Shown here piece after piece: positions 32,988-42,604 of a stretch of DNA of 64,000 bases. Source of the DNA: Lachnospiraceae bacterium AD3010 (GTDB taxonomy: Bacteria > Bacillota > Clostridia > Lachnospirales > Lachnospiraceae). Under the pieces are notes generated by a model that had not been told where the DNA came from, did no database searches, and saw nothing but the letters and a program-made list of their open reading frames with translations. The translations under genes were made by a program, and so were the position numbers. Location of the stretch: NCBI GenBank assembly GCA_000622025.1, contig JHWU01000015.1, positions 31,068-95,067 of the forward strand. The letters are read 5' to 3'. The stretch's first letter is position 1. Every line of letters begins with the position of its first letter.

Positions 32988-34265
32988 ATGAGCGGCTTTT
33001 CAACAGGAACCAGGTGTGTACAGGGGGGTTACCGCCCGGGAAACGGTGAACCGAGACAGATCCCTATAGTACAGTCCACCACCTTTAAATATGACACCAG
33101 CGAGGATATGGGGAAATTATTCGACCTTGAAGCCTCCGGATACTTTTATACGAGACTGCAGAATCCCACAAATGACCTTGTGGCATCGAAGATAGCCGAG
33201 CTGGAGGGCGGAACGGCTGCTATGCTCACAAGCTCCGGACAGGCTGCAAACTTTTTCGCTCTTTTCAATATCTGTGAATGCGGAAGCCATATCGTTTCCT
33301 CCTCTTCCATATATGGCGGGACCTTCAATCTTATAAGCGTCACCATGGCAAAGATGGGGATAGATGTGACCTTTGTGTCTCCCGATGCCTCTTTGGAAGA
33401 GCTTAATAAGGCCTTCCGGGACAATACCCGTGCGGTATTCGGAGAGACAATCGCAAATCCCGCACTCACGGTTCTCGATATTGAGAAATTTGCCCGTGCC
33501 GCTCACGACCACGGTGTTCCCCTTATCGTCGACAATACCTTCCCCACTCCCGTAAACTGCCGTCCCATAGAATGGGGTGCCGACATTGTCACCCATTCCA
33601 CCACAAAATATATGGACGGGCACGGGGCCGCAGTTGGAGGAGCCATCGTTGATTCCGGACACTTTGACTGGATGGCGCATAAGGAGAAATTCCCCGGTCT
33701 CACAACTCCGGATGCATCCTATCACGGGATAGTATATGCTGAAAAATTCGGTCAGGAGGGCGCTTTCATCACAAAATGTACCTCCCAGCTGATGAGGGAC
33801 TTCGGCTGCATCCAGTCGCCCCAGAATGCTTTCCTTTTGAATCTCGGCCTGGAATCACTCCATGTCCGTATGCCGCGGCATGTGGAGAACGGCCTCGCTG
33901 TTGCGGAATTCCTTAAGGATCAGCCCAAGGTACGGAAGGTGAGCTACCCGGGGCTTAAGAGCGATCCATATTATGAGCTTGCGTTAAAATATCTGCCAAA
34001 CGGCGGCTGCGGTGTTGTATCCTTTGAATTAAAGGGCGGAAGGAGCGAAGCGGAAAGCTTTATGAAGAAGCTTAAGCTTATTGCGATAGAAACCCATGTG
34101 GCCGACGCCAGAAGCTGCTGCCTGAATCCCGCCACATCAACCCACAGACAGCTCTCGGATGAGCAGCTTAATGCGGCAGGTATTCCTGCAGGACTTATCA
34201 GGGTTTCCTGCGGTCTGGAGGATAAAGAAGATCTTATCGCCGATCTGAAAAATGCGTTGGGATAA
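32988..34265 (+). CDS. metY: O-acetylhomoserine aminocarboxypropyltransferase (sulfhydrylase)
   Basis: The protein has 425 residues, a PLP enzyme of the Cys/Met metabolism family that makes homocysteine from O-acetylhomoserine and sulphide. It starts with FSTGTRCVQGGYRPGNGEPR; the cofactor Lys is at 207 in THSTTKYMDGHG. TSSGQAANFF and LNPATSTHRQL also fit the family. The length (about 425) favours MetY over cystathionine gamma-synthase (about 380). AAAGGAG precedes ATG 32988. No S-box or other riboswitch was recognised in the 250 bp upstream, so its control is not evident; a weak TTGTAA-17-TATTGT pair lies at 32883-32911. Confidence 0.92.
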   Translation: MSGFSTGTRCVQGGYRPGNGEPRQIPIVQSTTFKYDTSEDMGKLFDLEASGYFYTRLQNPTNDLVASKIAELEGGTAAMLTSSGQAANFFALFNICECGSHIVSSSSIYGGTFNLISVTMAKMGIDVTFVSPDASLEELNKAFRDNTRAVFGETIANPALTVLDIEKFARAAHDHGVPLIVDNTFPTPVNCRPIEWGADIVTHSTTKYMDGHGAAVGGAIVDSGHFDWMAHKEKFPGLTTPDASYHGIVYAEKFGQEGAFITKCTSQLMRDFGCIQSPQNAFLLNLGLESLHVRMPRHVENGLAVAEFLKDQPKVRKVSYPGLKSDPYYELALKYLPNGGCGVVSFELKGGRSEAESFMKKLKLIAIETHVADARSCCLNPATSTHRQLSDEQLNAAGIPAGLIRVSCGLEDKEDLIADLKNALG

Positions 34266-34290
34266 ATTGCCGGAAAAACCGGTAGTATCA

Positions 34291-34350
34291 TGTCATTCTG
34301 AGCGAAGCGAAGAATCTTGGAAATATGCGTCGCTTACGCTCAGGATGACA
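34291..34350. repeat. 60-bp inverted-repeat-bounded element of the TGTCATTCTG family
   Basis: It begins TGTCATTCTGAGCGAAGCG and ends CGCTTACGCTCAGGATGACA, nearly self-complementary. It fills the gap between the convergent metY and symporter genes and may act as a bidirectional transcription barrier (inference). Confidence 0.88.
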
Positions 34351-34357
34351 GCAATAT

Positions 34358-35776
34358 TTATGCCAGGACTCCCTTTCTTGCATTCTTTATCGTAGGTATC
34401 TGCGTCTCATCCTTGTCATCTATATGCGCTCCCGCATACTTCTTCGTCTCGTCAGCAATGACCTTTGATAATAAAAGGACTGCGATAATATTCGGAACAG
34501 CCATAAGTCCGTTAAAGAGATCGGCGATATTCCATATGAGATTAAGCTCCGTCACGGATCCCACAAAGATCCCCAGGATCCATAATATCTTGTAGACCTT
34601 TATAACCTTTTCCCCAAGGAGATATACCGCACAGCGTTCCCCGTAATAGTACCAGCCGAGGATCGTTGAAAATGAAAAAGATACAAGTCCGATAACAAGT
34701 ATGGGGATCCCGATGACGGGTATCATTGAAAATGCAAGGCTCGTAAGCTCGGCACCGTTTCCCGAAAGTCCGTCTATGGTAGGGTGCTTGATGATACTTG
34801 ATACCAGTACAAGTCCCGTCATTAGGCACACAACGACCGTATCCCAGAAGGTTCCCGTCATTGAAACCAGTGCCTGTCTCTTTGGATTCCTGGTCTGAGC
34901 AGCGGAGGCTACAAGGGGCGCGGAACCCATTCCCGATTCATTTGAAAAGAGTCCGCGTGCAAATCCGTATCTGCAGGCTGCTGCGACCGTGCTTCCCACA
35001 AAGCCGCCTCCCGCTGCCCTGGGACTCAATGCCGCCGAGATGATGGTCGTAACGGTCTCTCCAAGCACATCCGCATTCATCGCAAGAATTATGATGCAGC
35101 CGATCACATAGAAAGCTGCCATAAAGGGAACCAGCATCTCAGAAACCCTTGTTATGGATTTGATACCGCCGATTATGACAAGTCCCACCACCAGACAGAG
35201 AATAATTGCGGTAGCATATGTCAGTATCCGGCCTGAATTCTCATCTGCCGAAAAATTCTGCCTCGCATTGGTAACGACCGCATTTGCCTGCACCATACAT
35301 CCTATCCCGAAGGCACATATGGCCGCCAGCGATGAAAAGATAATGCCAAGCCATTTTTTATTAAGTCCCCTGTCAAGAGCGTACATAGCGCCGCCAAGCA
35401 TTGAGCCGTCTTCGCTCTTTACCCTGTACTTTATGGCGATAAGTGTTTCCGAATACTTGGTGGCTATTCCGAAGATACCCGTAAGCCACATCCAGAGCAC
35501 AGACCCCGGTCCTCCCATGGCAATGGCCGTACCTACGCCTATTATGTTTCCTGTTCCTATGGTAGATGACAGCGCCGTGGTAAGTGCCCCGAACTGTGAT
35601 ACATCACCCTCCACATCCGGGTCCTTTGTGATCGACAGCCTGATTGCCTTAAAAATGTCCTTCTGTATAAATCCGGTCCTTGCTGTCATAAAAAGATGGG
35701 TGCCAAATAGCAGGACTATAAGAGGCCATCCCCAAAGAAATCCATCAATAGTCTCTATTATCTCCGAAAAACTCAA
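34358..35776 (-). CDS. Sodium:alanine symporter family transporter (AGCS)
   Basis: This 472-residue membrane protein has about 10-11 hydrophobic segments. AGCS signatures include FGALTTALSSTIGTGNIIGV near residue 62, the MWLTGIFGIATKYSETLIA stretch, and FANESG-like GLFSNESGMGSAPLV near residue 275. These transporters import alanine or glycine with Na+ (or H+). TTG start at 35776 preceded by GGAGAG. A possible TTGTGT-18-TATTAT promoter lies upstream at 35872-35901 (minus). A separate cistron, convergent with metY. Confidence 0.92.
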   Translation of the reverse strand: MSFSEIIETIDGFLWGWPLIVLLFGTHLFMTARTGFIQKDIFKAIRLSITKDPDVEGDVSQFGALTTALSSTIGTGNIIGVGTAIAMGGPGSVLWMWLTGIFGIATKYSETLIAIKYRVKSEDGSMLGGAMYALDRGLNKKWLGIIFSSLAAICAFGIGCMVQANAVVTNARQNFSADENSGRILTYATAIILCLVVGLVIIGGIKSITRVSEMLVPFMAAFYVIGCIIILAMNADVLGETVTTIISAALSPRAAGGGFVGSTVAAACRYGFARGLFSNESGMGSAPLVASAAQTRNPKRQALVSMTGTFWDTVVVCLMTGLVLVSSIIKHPTIDGLSGNGAELTSLAFSMIPVIGIPILVIGLVSFSFSTILGWYYYGERCAVYLLGEKVIKVYKILWILGIFVGSVTELNLIWNIADLFNGLMAVPNIIAVLLLSKVIADETKKYAGAHIDDKDETQIPTIKNARKGVLA

Positions 35777-35871
35777 AATGCTCTCCTCTCTTTACTGCAA
35801 AACAGTAAGGTCTGCTTCTTTGTGATCCCCTGTTATACTTACTATAGTTCCCCTCCTTTAAACTGATTAGT

Positions 35872-35901
35872 ATAATACCATACTTTCCGGGAATCACACA
35901 A
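35872..35901 (-). promoter_or_regulatory. Possible promoter for the AGCS transporter
   Basis: On the minus strand TTGTGT and TATTAT are 18 bp apart, with TGG preceding the -10. Weaker than the other promoters reported here. Confidence 0.35.
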
Positions 35902-35928
35902 TCAAATGAAGTCAAAGGACTTTTGAAC

Positions 35929-35957
35929 TTGAACATTCGCGCGTTTTGAAATATATT
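35929..35957 (+). promoter_or_regulatory. Promoter for the IMPase gene
   Basis: TTGAAC and TATATT are separated by 17 bp, about 35 nt before the start codon, followed by AAGGAG. Confidence 0.6.
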
Positions 35958-35992
35958 GGTACAGACAAATTTTTGCTGTTAAGGAGAAAAAA

Positions 35993-36787
35993 ATGACAGA
36001 TTTACTTGAAAAAATATGCGATACCGCAAAAGAAGCGGGAAAGATCATTCTGGAAGGCTCGGAAAAAATAAAAAGCCTGAAGATAAAGAGCAAAGGCGGT
36101 CACGGAAACTATGTGACCGAATATGATTCCCGTGTTCAGGATTTTCTCATAAGGGAGCTGTCAGGGATACTTCCCGGTGCACACTTTGTAGGAGAGGAAA
36201 ACGGACAGGAGATCTTTAAGGATGAATACCGTTCAGGCTACACCTTTGTAATAGATCCCATTGACGGCACCACGAATTTTATCAAGGGCTGGGATGAAAG
36301 CGTGAGCAGTATCGGCCTCCTTAAAGACGGTAAACCCTATATAGGTGTGATCTATAACCCCTATGCCGACCAGCTTTTTTATGCCGAGAGGGGGAAGGGA
36401 GCATATCTGAATAACGAAAGGATACAGACCTCGGAGGAACCTCTGGAGGAGACCATCATAATAATGGGAACCTCACCATATTACCCCGAGCTTTCCGATA
36501 AAGCCTTTGTTCTTGGCAGGGAGGCAGTAAGACACGGCATAGACATAAGAAGGGGAGGCAGCGCTGCCACCGATCTATGCAGGCTTTCCTCCGGTCAGGC
36601 CGGCATGTTCTTTGAGCTGAGGCTGGGTCTCTGGGATTACTGCGCCGGAGCGGCCATACTTCTGGAAGCCGGCGGAACCATAATGGATATCAAGGGAGAA
36701 CCCTTAACGTACGACAGGGCATCCTCTGTAGTGGCTCTGTCAAAAGGGGTCAGTAAAGCTCAAGCGGCGTGGGTGTTTGATACTTAA
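35993..36787 (+). CDS. Inositol monophosphatase family protein
   Basis: The protein has 264 residues, an Mg2+-dependent, Li+-sensitive type phosphatase fold. Metal-site motifs are present: GEENGQE near 64, DPIDGTTNFIKGW near 86, and the C-terminal LWDYCAGAAILLEAGG near 215. Substrates in the family include inositol-1-phosphate, fructose-1,6-bisphosphate, NADP(H) and 3'-phosphoadenosine phosphate; none can be picked here. Its 3' end overlaps the convergent GH13 gene by 38 bp. Confidence 0.88.
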   Translation: MTDLLEKICDTAKEAGKIILEGSEKIKSLKIKSKGGHGNYVTEYDSRVQDFLIRELSGILPGAHFVGEENGQEIFKDEYRSGYTFVIDPIDGTTNFIKGWDESVSSIGLLKDGKPYIGVIYNPYADQLFYAERGKGAYLNNERIQTSEEPLEETIIIMGTSPYYPELSDKAFVLGREAVRHGIDIRRGGSAATDLCRLSSGQAGMFFELRLGLWDYCAGAAILLEAGGTIMDIKGEPLTYDRASSVVALSKGVSKAQAAWVFDT

Positions 36788-38864
36788 GTATGACACCTCC
36801 GGTTTTCGGAACGCTTATTCTTAATCTGCCGCCACTGACCTGATGATCGAAGGTTTCGGTGGTAAAACCATTTTCACCTGTGATAAGCAGCCTCTTTACC
36901 TTACATTCCGAAGGGATGCCTGCGGTCCAGACTTCCCCGTTCCACTCTATGTCCCGGTCATTATTATTAAGGATAATGACCGAGGCTGAGTTTCTGTTAA
37001 ATCTGGCGAAAGCAAGGATCCCTTCTTCACTTCCCTCATTTAAGAGCGGGATCATGCTTCCTGTCATCAGCTCCTTATTTTCCTTATGTATCCTTATGCA
37101 GGCCCTGTGAAAATCGATAAGCTCAAAATCCTCATTCCCCCAGGGGAAGGTACGCCTGTTGTCCGGATCAGTAAAGCCGCAAAGCCCCGCTTCATCACCG
37201 TAATAGATGGTAGGCGCCCCGGGCCAGGTCATCTGAAAGAGCACTGCTTCCCGCATAACAGCCTTATTTACACCCTCTTCCGCCGCACGGGATCCCAGCT
37301 TATCAACCCTTCCCACCTTGTGGTTTGTTCTTGTTAAAAATCTGGAGTGGTCATGATTTGAGAGCTCGTTCATGGCTGCCAGACCGGAGCCTCCCAGAAA
37401 CTGCCTTCTGTGAGCTCTCATAGCACACCAGAATGCATCGGGATTATTAAGGAGGTCCGAACGGTACTCATCCGAATGCTTCTGCATTCCGGTAAGAAAC
37501 CAGCTTATCGGCTCCATGAACGCATCATAATTCATTACGGTATCCCACTCGCCGTTTGCTATCCAGCTTTCCGCATCCCCATAGTGCTCCGCAAGTACTA
37601 TGGCGTCGGGATTTGCCTCCCTTACGGCAGACCTGAAATCCTTCCAGAACCTGTGGTTGAATTCCGGGGTATGACCAAGATCCGCAGCCACGTCAAGTCT
37701 CCAGCCGTCCGCATTGTATGGCGGAGACACCCACTTCTTCGCTATACCGAGAATATAGCTGTAAAGCTCCGGCGAATCCTCATAGTTTAATTTGGGAAGC
37801 GTATCGTGTCCCCACCAGCCGTCATAGCTGTCATTATCCGGCCACCTGTTCTCATCAAAGAAACGGAAGAACGAGCGATAGGGACTGTCCGCACTTACAT
37901 AGGCTCCGCTTTCATAGCCTTCCCCGTTCTCATAAATCTTTTCCCGGTCAAGCCATTTATTAAAGGAGCCGCAGTGATTGAAAACTCCGTCGATTATGAC
38001 TCTTATTCCCGCGTCATGGGCTCTTTTCACCAGCTCTGCGAAGAGTTCGTTACTCGCCTCCAGATTCCGCCTGCTTGTCACTCTCTTGATGTATTTTGTG
38101 GCAAAACGGTTTTCTTTGGAATCCTTAAGGCACTCACCGCCGTCCTCAACAATGACTCCATAGTGGGGGTCGATATGATCATAGTCCTGACTGTCATACT
38201 TATGATTCGAGGGGGATACAAAGAGAGGGTTAAAGTAGATCGCATCCACTCCCAGCTCTTTTATATAGGGGAGCTTGTCCATTACTCCTTTCAGATCCCC
38301 GCCGTAAAACCGGCGTACATCCATGCTGTCGGGGTAATAATTCCAGTCCTCCACCTTCTCGGCATAATCCCCAAGATAGTAGTACTCATGGCTATGGACG
38401 TCATTCGTGGGATCTCCGTTGAAAAAACGGTCTGTAAATATCTGATACATAACGGCTCCCCGGCTCCATTCCGGAGTTTTTATCCCGGGAACAAGCTTGA
38501 ATTCGTCACGGCATCCCCCGGAGCTTTCCAGACCGCTCCGTCCGTAAGAAAGACAGATATTACCGGACTCCATTTCAAAATGATAGAAAAAGGGCTCATT
38601 CTCTATATTTATATGTCCCTCGTAATAATCGAAAAGCCCCTCGGAAAATATCCGCGTCATCCTTTGCCTTCCGCCCCTTACGCAGATAAATACATCATCG
38701 ACATTATTTCTGCCGGTACGGAATCGCAGGGTCACGGAAGAATTGGGTTCCGGCTCTATAGGGAACACATAATCCTCCGTCATATCCGCATAGACCGCCT
38801 TGTAATTAAAGACAGGGCGCATGGACAGGATGTATATTAAATTGTCCCTTAAGCTTCTCTCCAT
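36750..38864 (-). CDS. GH13 alpha-amylase family enzyme (neopullulanase/cyclomaltodextrinase-like)
   Basis: This 704-residue protein lacks a signal peptide, so it acts on imported oligosaccharides. An N-terminal beta-domain (about 1-125, CBM34-like) precedes the catalytic barrel. The barrel has IIDGVFNHCG, nucleophile Asp391 in DGWRLDVAADLG, acid/base Glu426 in VLAEHYG, and Asp505 in LSNHDHSRF. The N-domain plus MYQIFTDRFFNGDP favours the neopullulanase/maltogenic amylase subgroup, which hydrolyses alpha-1,4 (and some alpha-1,6) links. It follows azlD by 9 nt. The stop lies inside the convergent IMPase gene. Confidence 0.9.
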   Translation of the reverse strand: MERSLRDNLIYILSMRPVFNYKAVYADMTEDYVFPIEPEPNSSVTLRFRTGRNNVDDVFICVRGGRQRMTRIFSEGLFDYYEGHINIENEPFFYHFEMESGNICLSYGRSGLESSGGCRDEFKLVPGIKTPEWSRGAVMYQIFTDRFFNGDPTNDVHSHEYYYLGDYAEKVEDWNYYPDSMDVRRFYGGDLKGVMDKLPYIKELGVDAIYFNPLFVSPSNHKYDSQDYDHIDPHYGVIVEDGGECLKDSKENRFATKYIKRVTSRRNLEASNELFAELVKRAHDAGIRVIIDGVFNHCGSFNKWLDREKIYENGEGYESGAYVSADSPYRSFFRFFDENRWPDNDSYDGWWGHDTLPKLNYEDSPELYSYILGIAKKWVSPPYNADGWRLDVAADLGHTPEFNHRFWKDFRSAVREANPDAIVLAEHYGDAESWIANGEWDTVMNYDAFMEPISWFLTGMQKHSDEYRSDLLNNPDAFWCAMRAHRRQFLGGSGLAAMNELSNHDHSRFLTRTNHKVGRVDKLGSRAAEEGVNKAVMREAVLFQMTWPGAPTIYYGDEAGLCGFTDPDNRRTFPWGNEDFELIDFHRACIRIHKENKELMTGSMIPLLNEGSEEGILAFARFNRNSASVIILNNNDRDIEWNGEVWTAGIPSECKVKRLLITGENGFTTETFDHQVSGGRLRISVPKTGGVILKYQTPTPLELY

Positions 38865-38873
38865 AAAAGTAAC

Positions 38874-39179
38874 CTATAAGATCAGTTCTATGATAAACAC
38901 CATTACACAGGCTCCGGATGCCACGGTAAGAAGACTTCTCCTGAAAAATGCAAGCACAAGAGCTGTTACAAAGCCCCCGGCCGCAGAATAAATATTACCG
39001 GTGGCCGTGAATATTGCAGGAACAGTCATAGCCGACAATGTCACATAGGGCACATAGTAAAGAAAGGATTTTACAAAAGGACTCTTTATCTCCTGCCTTA
39101 TAAGTGTGAGGGGAAGGGCACGTATCAGGAAGGTTACCAAAGCCATGATAAGAATGTAGATATAAGTATTATCAGTCAT
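38874..39179 (-). CDS. azlD: AzlD family branched-chain amino acid exporter subunit
   Basis: This small 101-residue membrane protein with three or four hydrophobic segments opens with TYIYILIMALVTFLIRALPL, typical of AzlD. It pairs with AzlC to export branched-chain amino acids or analogues. It overlaps azlC by 8 bases, the usual arrangement. Confidence 0.9.
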   Translation of the reverse strand: MTDNTYIYILIMALVTFLIRALPLTLIRQEIKSPFVKSFLYYVPYVTLSAMTVPAIFTATGNIYSAAGGFVTALVLAFFRRSLLTVASGACVMVFIIELIL

Positions 39180-39930
39180 GCTCTAAACCTTTCTCATTAT
39201 CGGGCCTTTCCTCTGTATTTTCCGTTGTCGGGAAAAGAATGGCTGCTATAACAGAAACCAGCACCGTCACGATTATTATCCTCGTGCCCGATGAAATATA
39301 CTTTAATACCGGAGCATAAGTGAACACCGTAGAAGCAATGACTGCAAGAAGTGCCGCAACAGCAATGTTTCTGTCATCTTTTGAGGGCGGAACGACTATT
39401 GCTATGAACATTCCGTAAAGCGCAACTCCCAGGGCACTAATGAGTCTCACCGGGAGTATCTCCCCGGAAAAGGCACCGAGAAAGGTTCCGAGGACCCATC
39501 CCAAAACTGATGTGATAATGACCCCTGCGGAAAAAGCAGGAGCAAGCACGCCCGGTCTGGTAATGCTGACTCCGAATATCTCGTCAGTTACACCAAAGGC
39601 TATTCCCAGTCTTTTGTATGTGGGAAGCTTCGGATCTATCTTCTGCGAAAGAGCCGCACTCATCAGCATATAGCGGAGATTTATCACAAACTGCACTCCG
39701 GCCATTTCCAGATAGGCGCCCGCTGCCGCTATCACTGATATTCCCGCAAACTGCCCGGCACTGGTTACATTGCTCAGTGAAATGAGTGTTGCCTGAAAAA
39801 CAGACAATCCGGCCTTGACCGCCTGTATCCCGAAAGCAAAGGAAACCGCAAGATACCCGAGGGCAATGGGAATACCGTCTTTTACTCCGTCCTTGAAATT
39901 TTCCTCTGCTTCAGAAAGATTTGATCTCAT
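39172..39930 (-). CDS. azlC: AzlC family branched-chain amino acid permease
   Basis: The permease has about 252 residues with 5-6 membrane segments. It contains FKDGVKDGIPIALGYLAVSF and the signature SNVTSAGQFAGI near residue 60, followed by LRYMLMSAALSQKI. I choose ATG 39930; an alternative ATG at 39954 would lengthen it by eight residues. Both starts lie within the 3' end of greA, an overlap of 20-44 bp, so translation is probably coupled. Confidence 0.9.
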   Translation of the reverse strand: MRSNLSEAEENFKDGVKDGIPIALGYLAVSFAFGIQAVKAGLSVFQATLISLSNVTSAGQFAGISVIAAAGAYLEMAGVQFVINLRYMLMSAALSQKIDPKLPTYKRLGIAFGVTDEIFGVSITRPGVLAPAFSAGVIITSVLGWVLGTFLGAFSGEILPVRLISALGVALYGMFIAIVVPPSKDDRNIAVAALLAVIASTVFTYAPVLKYISSGTRIIIVTVLVSVIAAILFPTTENTEERPDNEKGLEHD

Positions 39931-40423
39931 CCTGAGAATCGTCCTCGTTTTCATCTATATTCAGGATCTTTATATCGTAGCTCACGCTGTCATTTACCTT
40001 AACCCTGCAGACGTCTCCTTTTTTATGCCCCAGAAGGGCCTTCCCTATCGGAGACTCGATACTGATATAGTTTTTCAGGGAATTTCCCCTTATACTTGTA
40101 ACTATCTTATATCTCTCACGGCTTTTGTCGTCCAAAAACTCCACATCCACAAAGTTATTTAAACCCACCTCTCCCTTTTGAGAGGAATCATCTATAATGA
40201 TGGCGGTCTTCAGCATATTATCGAGATAACGTATCCTGCTCTCGTTCTCGTTCTTTGCTTTTTTCGCTGCGTAATACTCGAAATTCTCGCTTAAGTCCCC
40301 CTGTGCCCTGGCTTCCTTTACAGCCTCTATAAGCTTGGGGCGTTCAATAAGCTTTCTGTCTTCTATTTCCTTTTCTATCTTTTTCACGTCGCCCTTTGTA
40401 AGCTCCGCCCTGCCTTTATGCAT
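39911..40423 (-). CDS. greA: Transcription elongation factor GreA/GreB family
   Basis: The protein has 170 residues with an N-terminal antiparallel coiled coil (EIEDRKLIERPKLIEAVKEA, ARAQGDLSENFEYYAAKK; the acidic tip DLSENFEY is typical) and a C-terminal FKBP-like domain with SIESPIGKALLGHKKGD. It rescues backtracked RNA polymerase by stimulating transcript cleavage. It heads the greA-azlC-azlD-GH13 unit. ATG 40423. Confidence 0.93.
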   Translation of the reverse strand: MHKGRAELTKGDVKKIEKEIEDRKLIERPKLIEAVKEARAQGDLSENFEYYAAKKAKNENESRIRYLDNMLKTAIIIDDSSQKGEVGLNNFVDVEFLDDKSRERYKIVTSIRGNSLKNYISIESPIGKALLGHKKGDVCRVKVNDSVSYDIKILNIDENEDDSQDEIKSF

Positions 40424-40565
40424 GTCTGCTCCTAATTTTTTGATCTGAGCTTTAAAAAACCCGCTTTGTCAGAATACTTACAACCACACTATATATTGAC
40501 TCACACCGCATAATTATACGCTATATTGATGTTTCCGTAAAGAAACGGGTCACGCAGTACTCCCG

Positions 40566-40601
40566 GAAAAAGAAAACAGCCAACCGGGGTGGGCTGGCTG
40601 T
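40566..40601 (-). terminator. Rho-independent terminator in the ftsH-greA gap
   Basis: On the minus strand ACAGCCA pairs with TGGCTGT (inner CC/GG extension, one mismatch), followed by TTTTCTTTTT. It lies about 190 bp after ftsH and about 60 bp after the internal promoter. Confidence 0.82.
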
Positions 40602-40662
40602 CTTCGGAGAAGGTATTTCTTTTTGGGGTATAGTTTGTTAGACTATATCATTTATGGGGGGT
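40566..40662 (-). ncRNA. Candidate small RNA between ftsH and greA
   Basis: A consensus promoter (TTGACA-16-TATTAT) would start transcription near 40662, and a terminator ends at 40566, so the RNA would be about 95 nt. It has a TATAGT/ACTATA stem-loop and a C-rich segment ACCCCCCATAAA at its 5' end, and no credible open reading frame. It does not match 6S, SRP, tmRNA or RNase P as far as I can see. An attenuated leader of greA is the main alternative. Confidence 0.45.
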
Positions 40663-40668
40663 ACGCAG

Positions 40669-40696
40669 ATAATATAGCATTTACTCCCCTTGTCAA
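40669..40696 (-). promoter_or_regulatory. Strong promoter inside the ftsH-greA gap
   Basis: On the minus strand a perfect TTGACA (40696-40691), 16-bp spacer and TATTAT (40674-40669). It is among the best promoter matches in the window, yet no gene starts before the terminator. Confidence 0.7.
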
Positions 40697-40792
40697 CAAG
40701 ATGCAGCCTTAACAAACTTTACAAAAACTCTTATGTTTTTTTGTTAATTTTTCACTATAAGGCAGGAAGAAGATTCTTCGGGCTCTAAGGGA

Positions 40793-42604
40793 TTATCCCC
40801 ACAATGCCTCGAATTCTTCCCTCGTAAGCTTTTCTTTCTTTAAGAGCTCCTCGGCACATCGTATCAAAACGTCCTTGTTCTCGGAAATGAGCTCCTGTGC
40901 CTTTTTGTAGCAGGAATCTATTATCGCCTTTACTTCCAGATCGATCTCACCGGCGGTCTCTTCGGAGTGACTTCTGGGATGAGCCATATCACGTCCGATG
41001 AAAACCTCTTCACCGTCGTCATCATAGCTGACCACACCCATTTTTTCGCTCATTCCATACTTTGTAACCATTGCCCGGGCTTCCTTTGTGGCCTGCTTCA
41101 GATCCTGGCTGGCGCCGGTGGTGATATCGCCGCAGAACATTTCCTCGGCTACTCTTCCGCCCATATCCACGATTATCTCGTTCATCATACGGGTCTTTGT
41201 CATAAATTCCTCGTCATGCTCCGGCAAAGGCATGGTGTAGCCTGCCGCTCCGAGGCCCGTCGGGATGATGGATATAGTATAGATCGGACCGACTTCAGGA
41301 AGAATATGGAATAATACTGCATGTCCCGCTTCATGATACGCCGTTATCTTCTTATCCCTCTCTGAAACGATCTTACTCTTCTTTTCTTTTCCGATACCGA
41401 CCTTGACAAAGGATTGCTTGATATCGTTATTTGTCAGGTATTTTCTTTCATCCTTGGCCGCCATTATGGCTGCTTCATTTAAGAGGTTTTCAAGATCTGC
41501 TCCCGTAAAGCCCGTGGTAGACTGAGCTACCTGATGGAGATCCACATCATCACCCAGAGGCTTCTTGTCAGCATGGACCTTTAATATTTCTTCCCTGCCC
41601 CGGACGTCCGGTTTTCCCACAATGACCTTTCTGTCAAACCTTCCGGGTCTCATTATGGCAGGATCAAGTATGTCAACACGGTTGGTGGCCGCCATGACGA
41701 TTATTCCCTCATTTACGCCAAAGCCGTCCATTTCCACCAGGAGCTGATTCAGGGTCTGCTCTCTCTCGTCGTGTCCACCGCCGAGACCGGTTCCCCTGCG
41801 TCTGGCAACTGCATCTATCTCGTCTATAAAAACAATGCAGGGTGAATTTTTCTTGGCGTCTTCAAAAAGATCCCGGACTCTGGAAGCGCCCACACCCACA
41901 AACATTTCCACAAAATCAGATCCGGAAATGGAGAAAAAGGGTACTCCCGCTTCCCCGGAAACTGCCTTGGCAAGAAGGGTCTTTCCCGTTCCGGGAGGTC
42001 CCACAAGAAGCACTCCCTTCGGTATCCTGGCTCCAAGCTCAATATACTTTGATGGCAGCTTCAGGAAATCAACGATCTCCTCCAGATCCTCCTTTTCTTC
42101 ATTCAGTCCGGCCACGTCCTTAAAGGTGATCTTCTGCTCCCCTGCCTGTACCTTAACCGCACGGGATTTTCCGAAGTTCATCATCTTGCTGTTGCCGCCG
42201 CCTGCCTGCATGTTCATAAAGGACATCAGTATAAAGAAGGCTGCAACAGACAGCAGTACAGGAAGGGCAAAGCTTACGATCCAGCTCTCACGAGCCACAT
42301 CAGCAGCCTTATATGCGGGGAACAGCTCCTTCAGTTCTTCCTCGGCCTTGCCCGTATCGGAAACGTACAGGGTTTCCACGCTTCCGTCCCGGCGGCTCAC
42401 GATCAGTGAACCCGTAGGAGTTTCCGAATTCGGACGGACCTCAACCCCCACCACATTATTCGACTTTATATCCTGGGTAAAATCCTGATGTGTATAGCTT
42501 TCGCCCTTCTTATTCCTGCCCGTCACGGAAAGAAAAACCATAACTATGGCAGCTATTATAAGAAAATACACCAGTGTGCTTCTTACACCGCTACTCTTCT
42601 TCAA
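40793..42604 (-). CDS. ftsH: ATP-dependent zinc metalloprotease FtsH
   Basis: The protein has 603 residues. Two membrane helices (about 9-27 and 110-130) flank an external domain. The AAA+ domain has Walker A GPPGTGKT at 202-209 and Walker [11 protein letters not shown], and the zinc protease motif HEAGH is at 424-428. It forms a membrane hexamer that degrades misfolded membrane proteins and regulators. TTG start at 42604 preceded by GGAGG, touching the hpt stop, as in the tilS-hpt-ftsH order of B. subtilis. Confidence 0.97.
   Translation of the reverse strand: MKKSSGVRSTLVYFLIIAAIVMVFLSVTGRNKKGESYTHQDFTQDIKSNNVVGVEVRPNSETPTGSLIVSRRDGSVETLYVSDTGKAEEELKELFPAYKAADVARESWIVSFALPVLLSVAAFFILMSFMNMQAGGGNSKMMNFGKSRAVKVQAGEQKITFKDVAGLNEEKEDLEEIVDFLKLPSKYIELGARIPKGVLLVGPPGTGKTLLAKAVSGEAGVPFFSISGSDFVEMFVGVGASRVRDLFEDAKKNSPCIVFIDEIDAVARRRGTGLGGGHDEREQTLNQLLVEMDGFGVNEGIIVMAATNRVDILDPAIMRPGRFDRKVIVGKPDVRGREEILKVHADKKPLGDDVDLHQVAQSTTGFTGADLENLLNEAAIMAAKDERKYLTNNDIKQSFVKVGIGKEKKSKIVSERDKKITAYHEAGHAVLFHILPEVGPIYTISIIPTGLGAAGYTMPLPEHDEEFMTKTRMMNEIIVDMGGRVAEEMFCGDITTGASQDLKQATKEARAMVTKYGMSEKMGVVSYDDDGEEVFIGRDMAHPRSHSEETAGEIDLEVKAIIDSCYKKAQELISENKDVLIRCAEELLKKEKLTREEFEALWG

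Larger units (their letters stand above)
40424..40792. other. 369-bp ftsH-greA intergenic region
   Basis: It holds, from right to left on the minus strand: a short repeat fragment (GATTCTTCGGGCTC, 40770-40784), a T-rich tract, a consensus promoter (40669-40696), a predicted RNA and its terminator (40566-40601), and a TATAAT (40518-40513) that may drive greA with a poor -35. No protein-coding frame is credible. Confidence 0.6.

Noticed and set aside
36750..36787. Frameshift or assembly error at the IMPase/GH13 overlap
   Set aside because: Both reading frames end in conserved-looking C-termini and the overlap is between convergent genes, so it is a genuine 38-bp antisense overlap.
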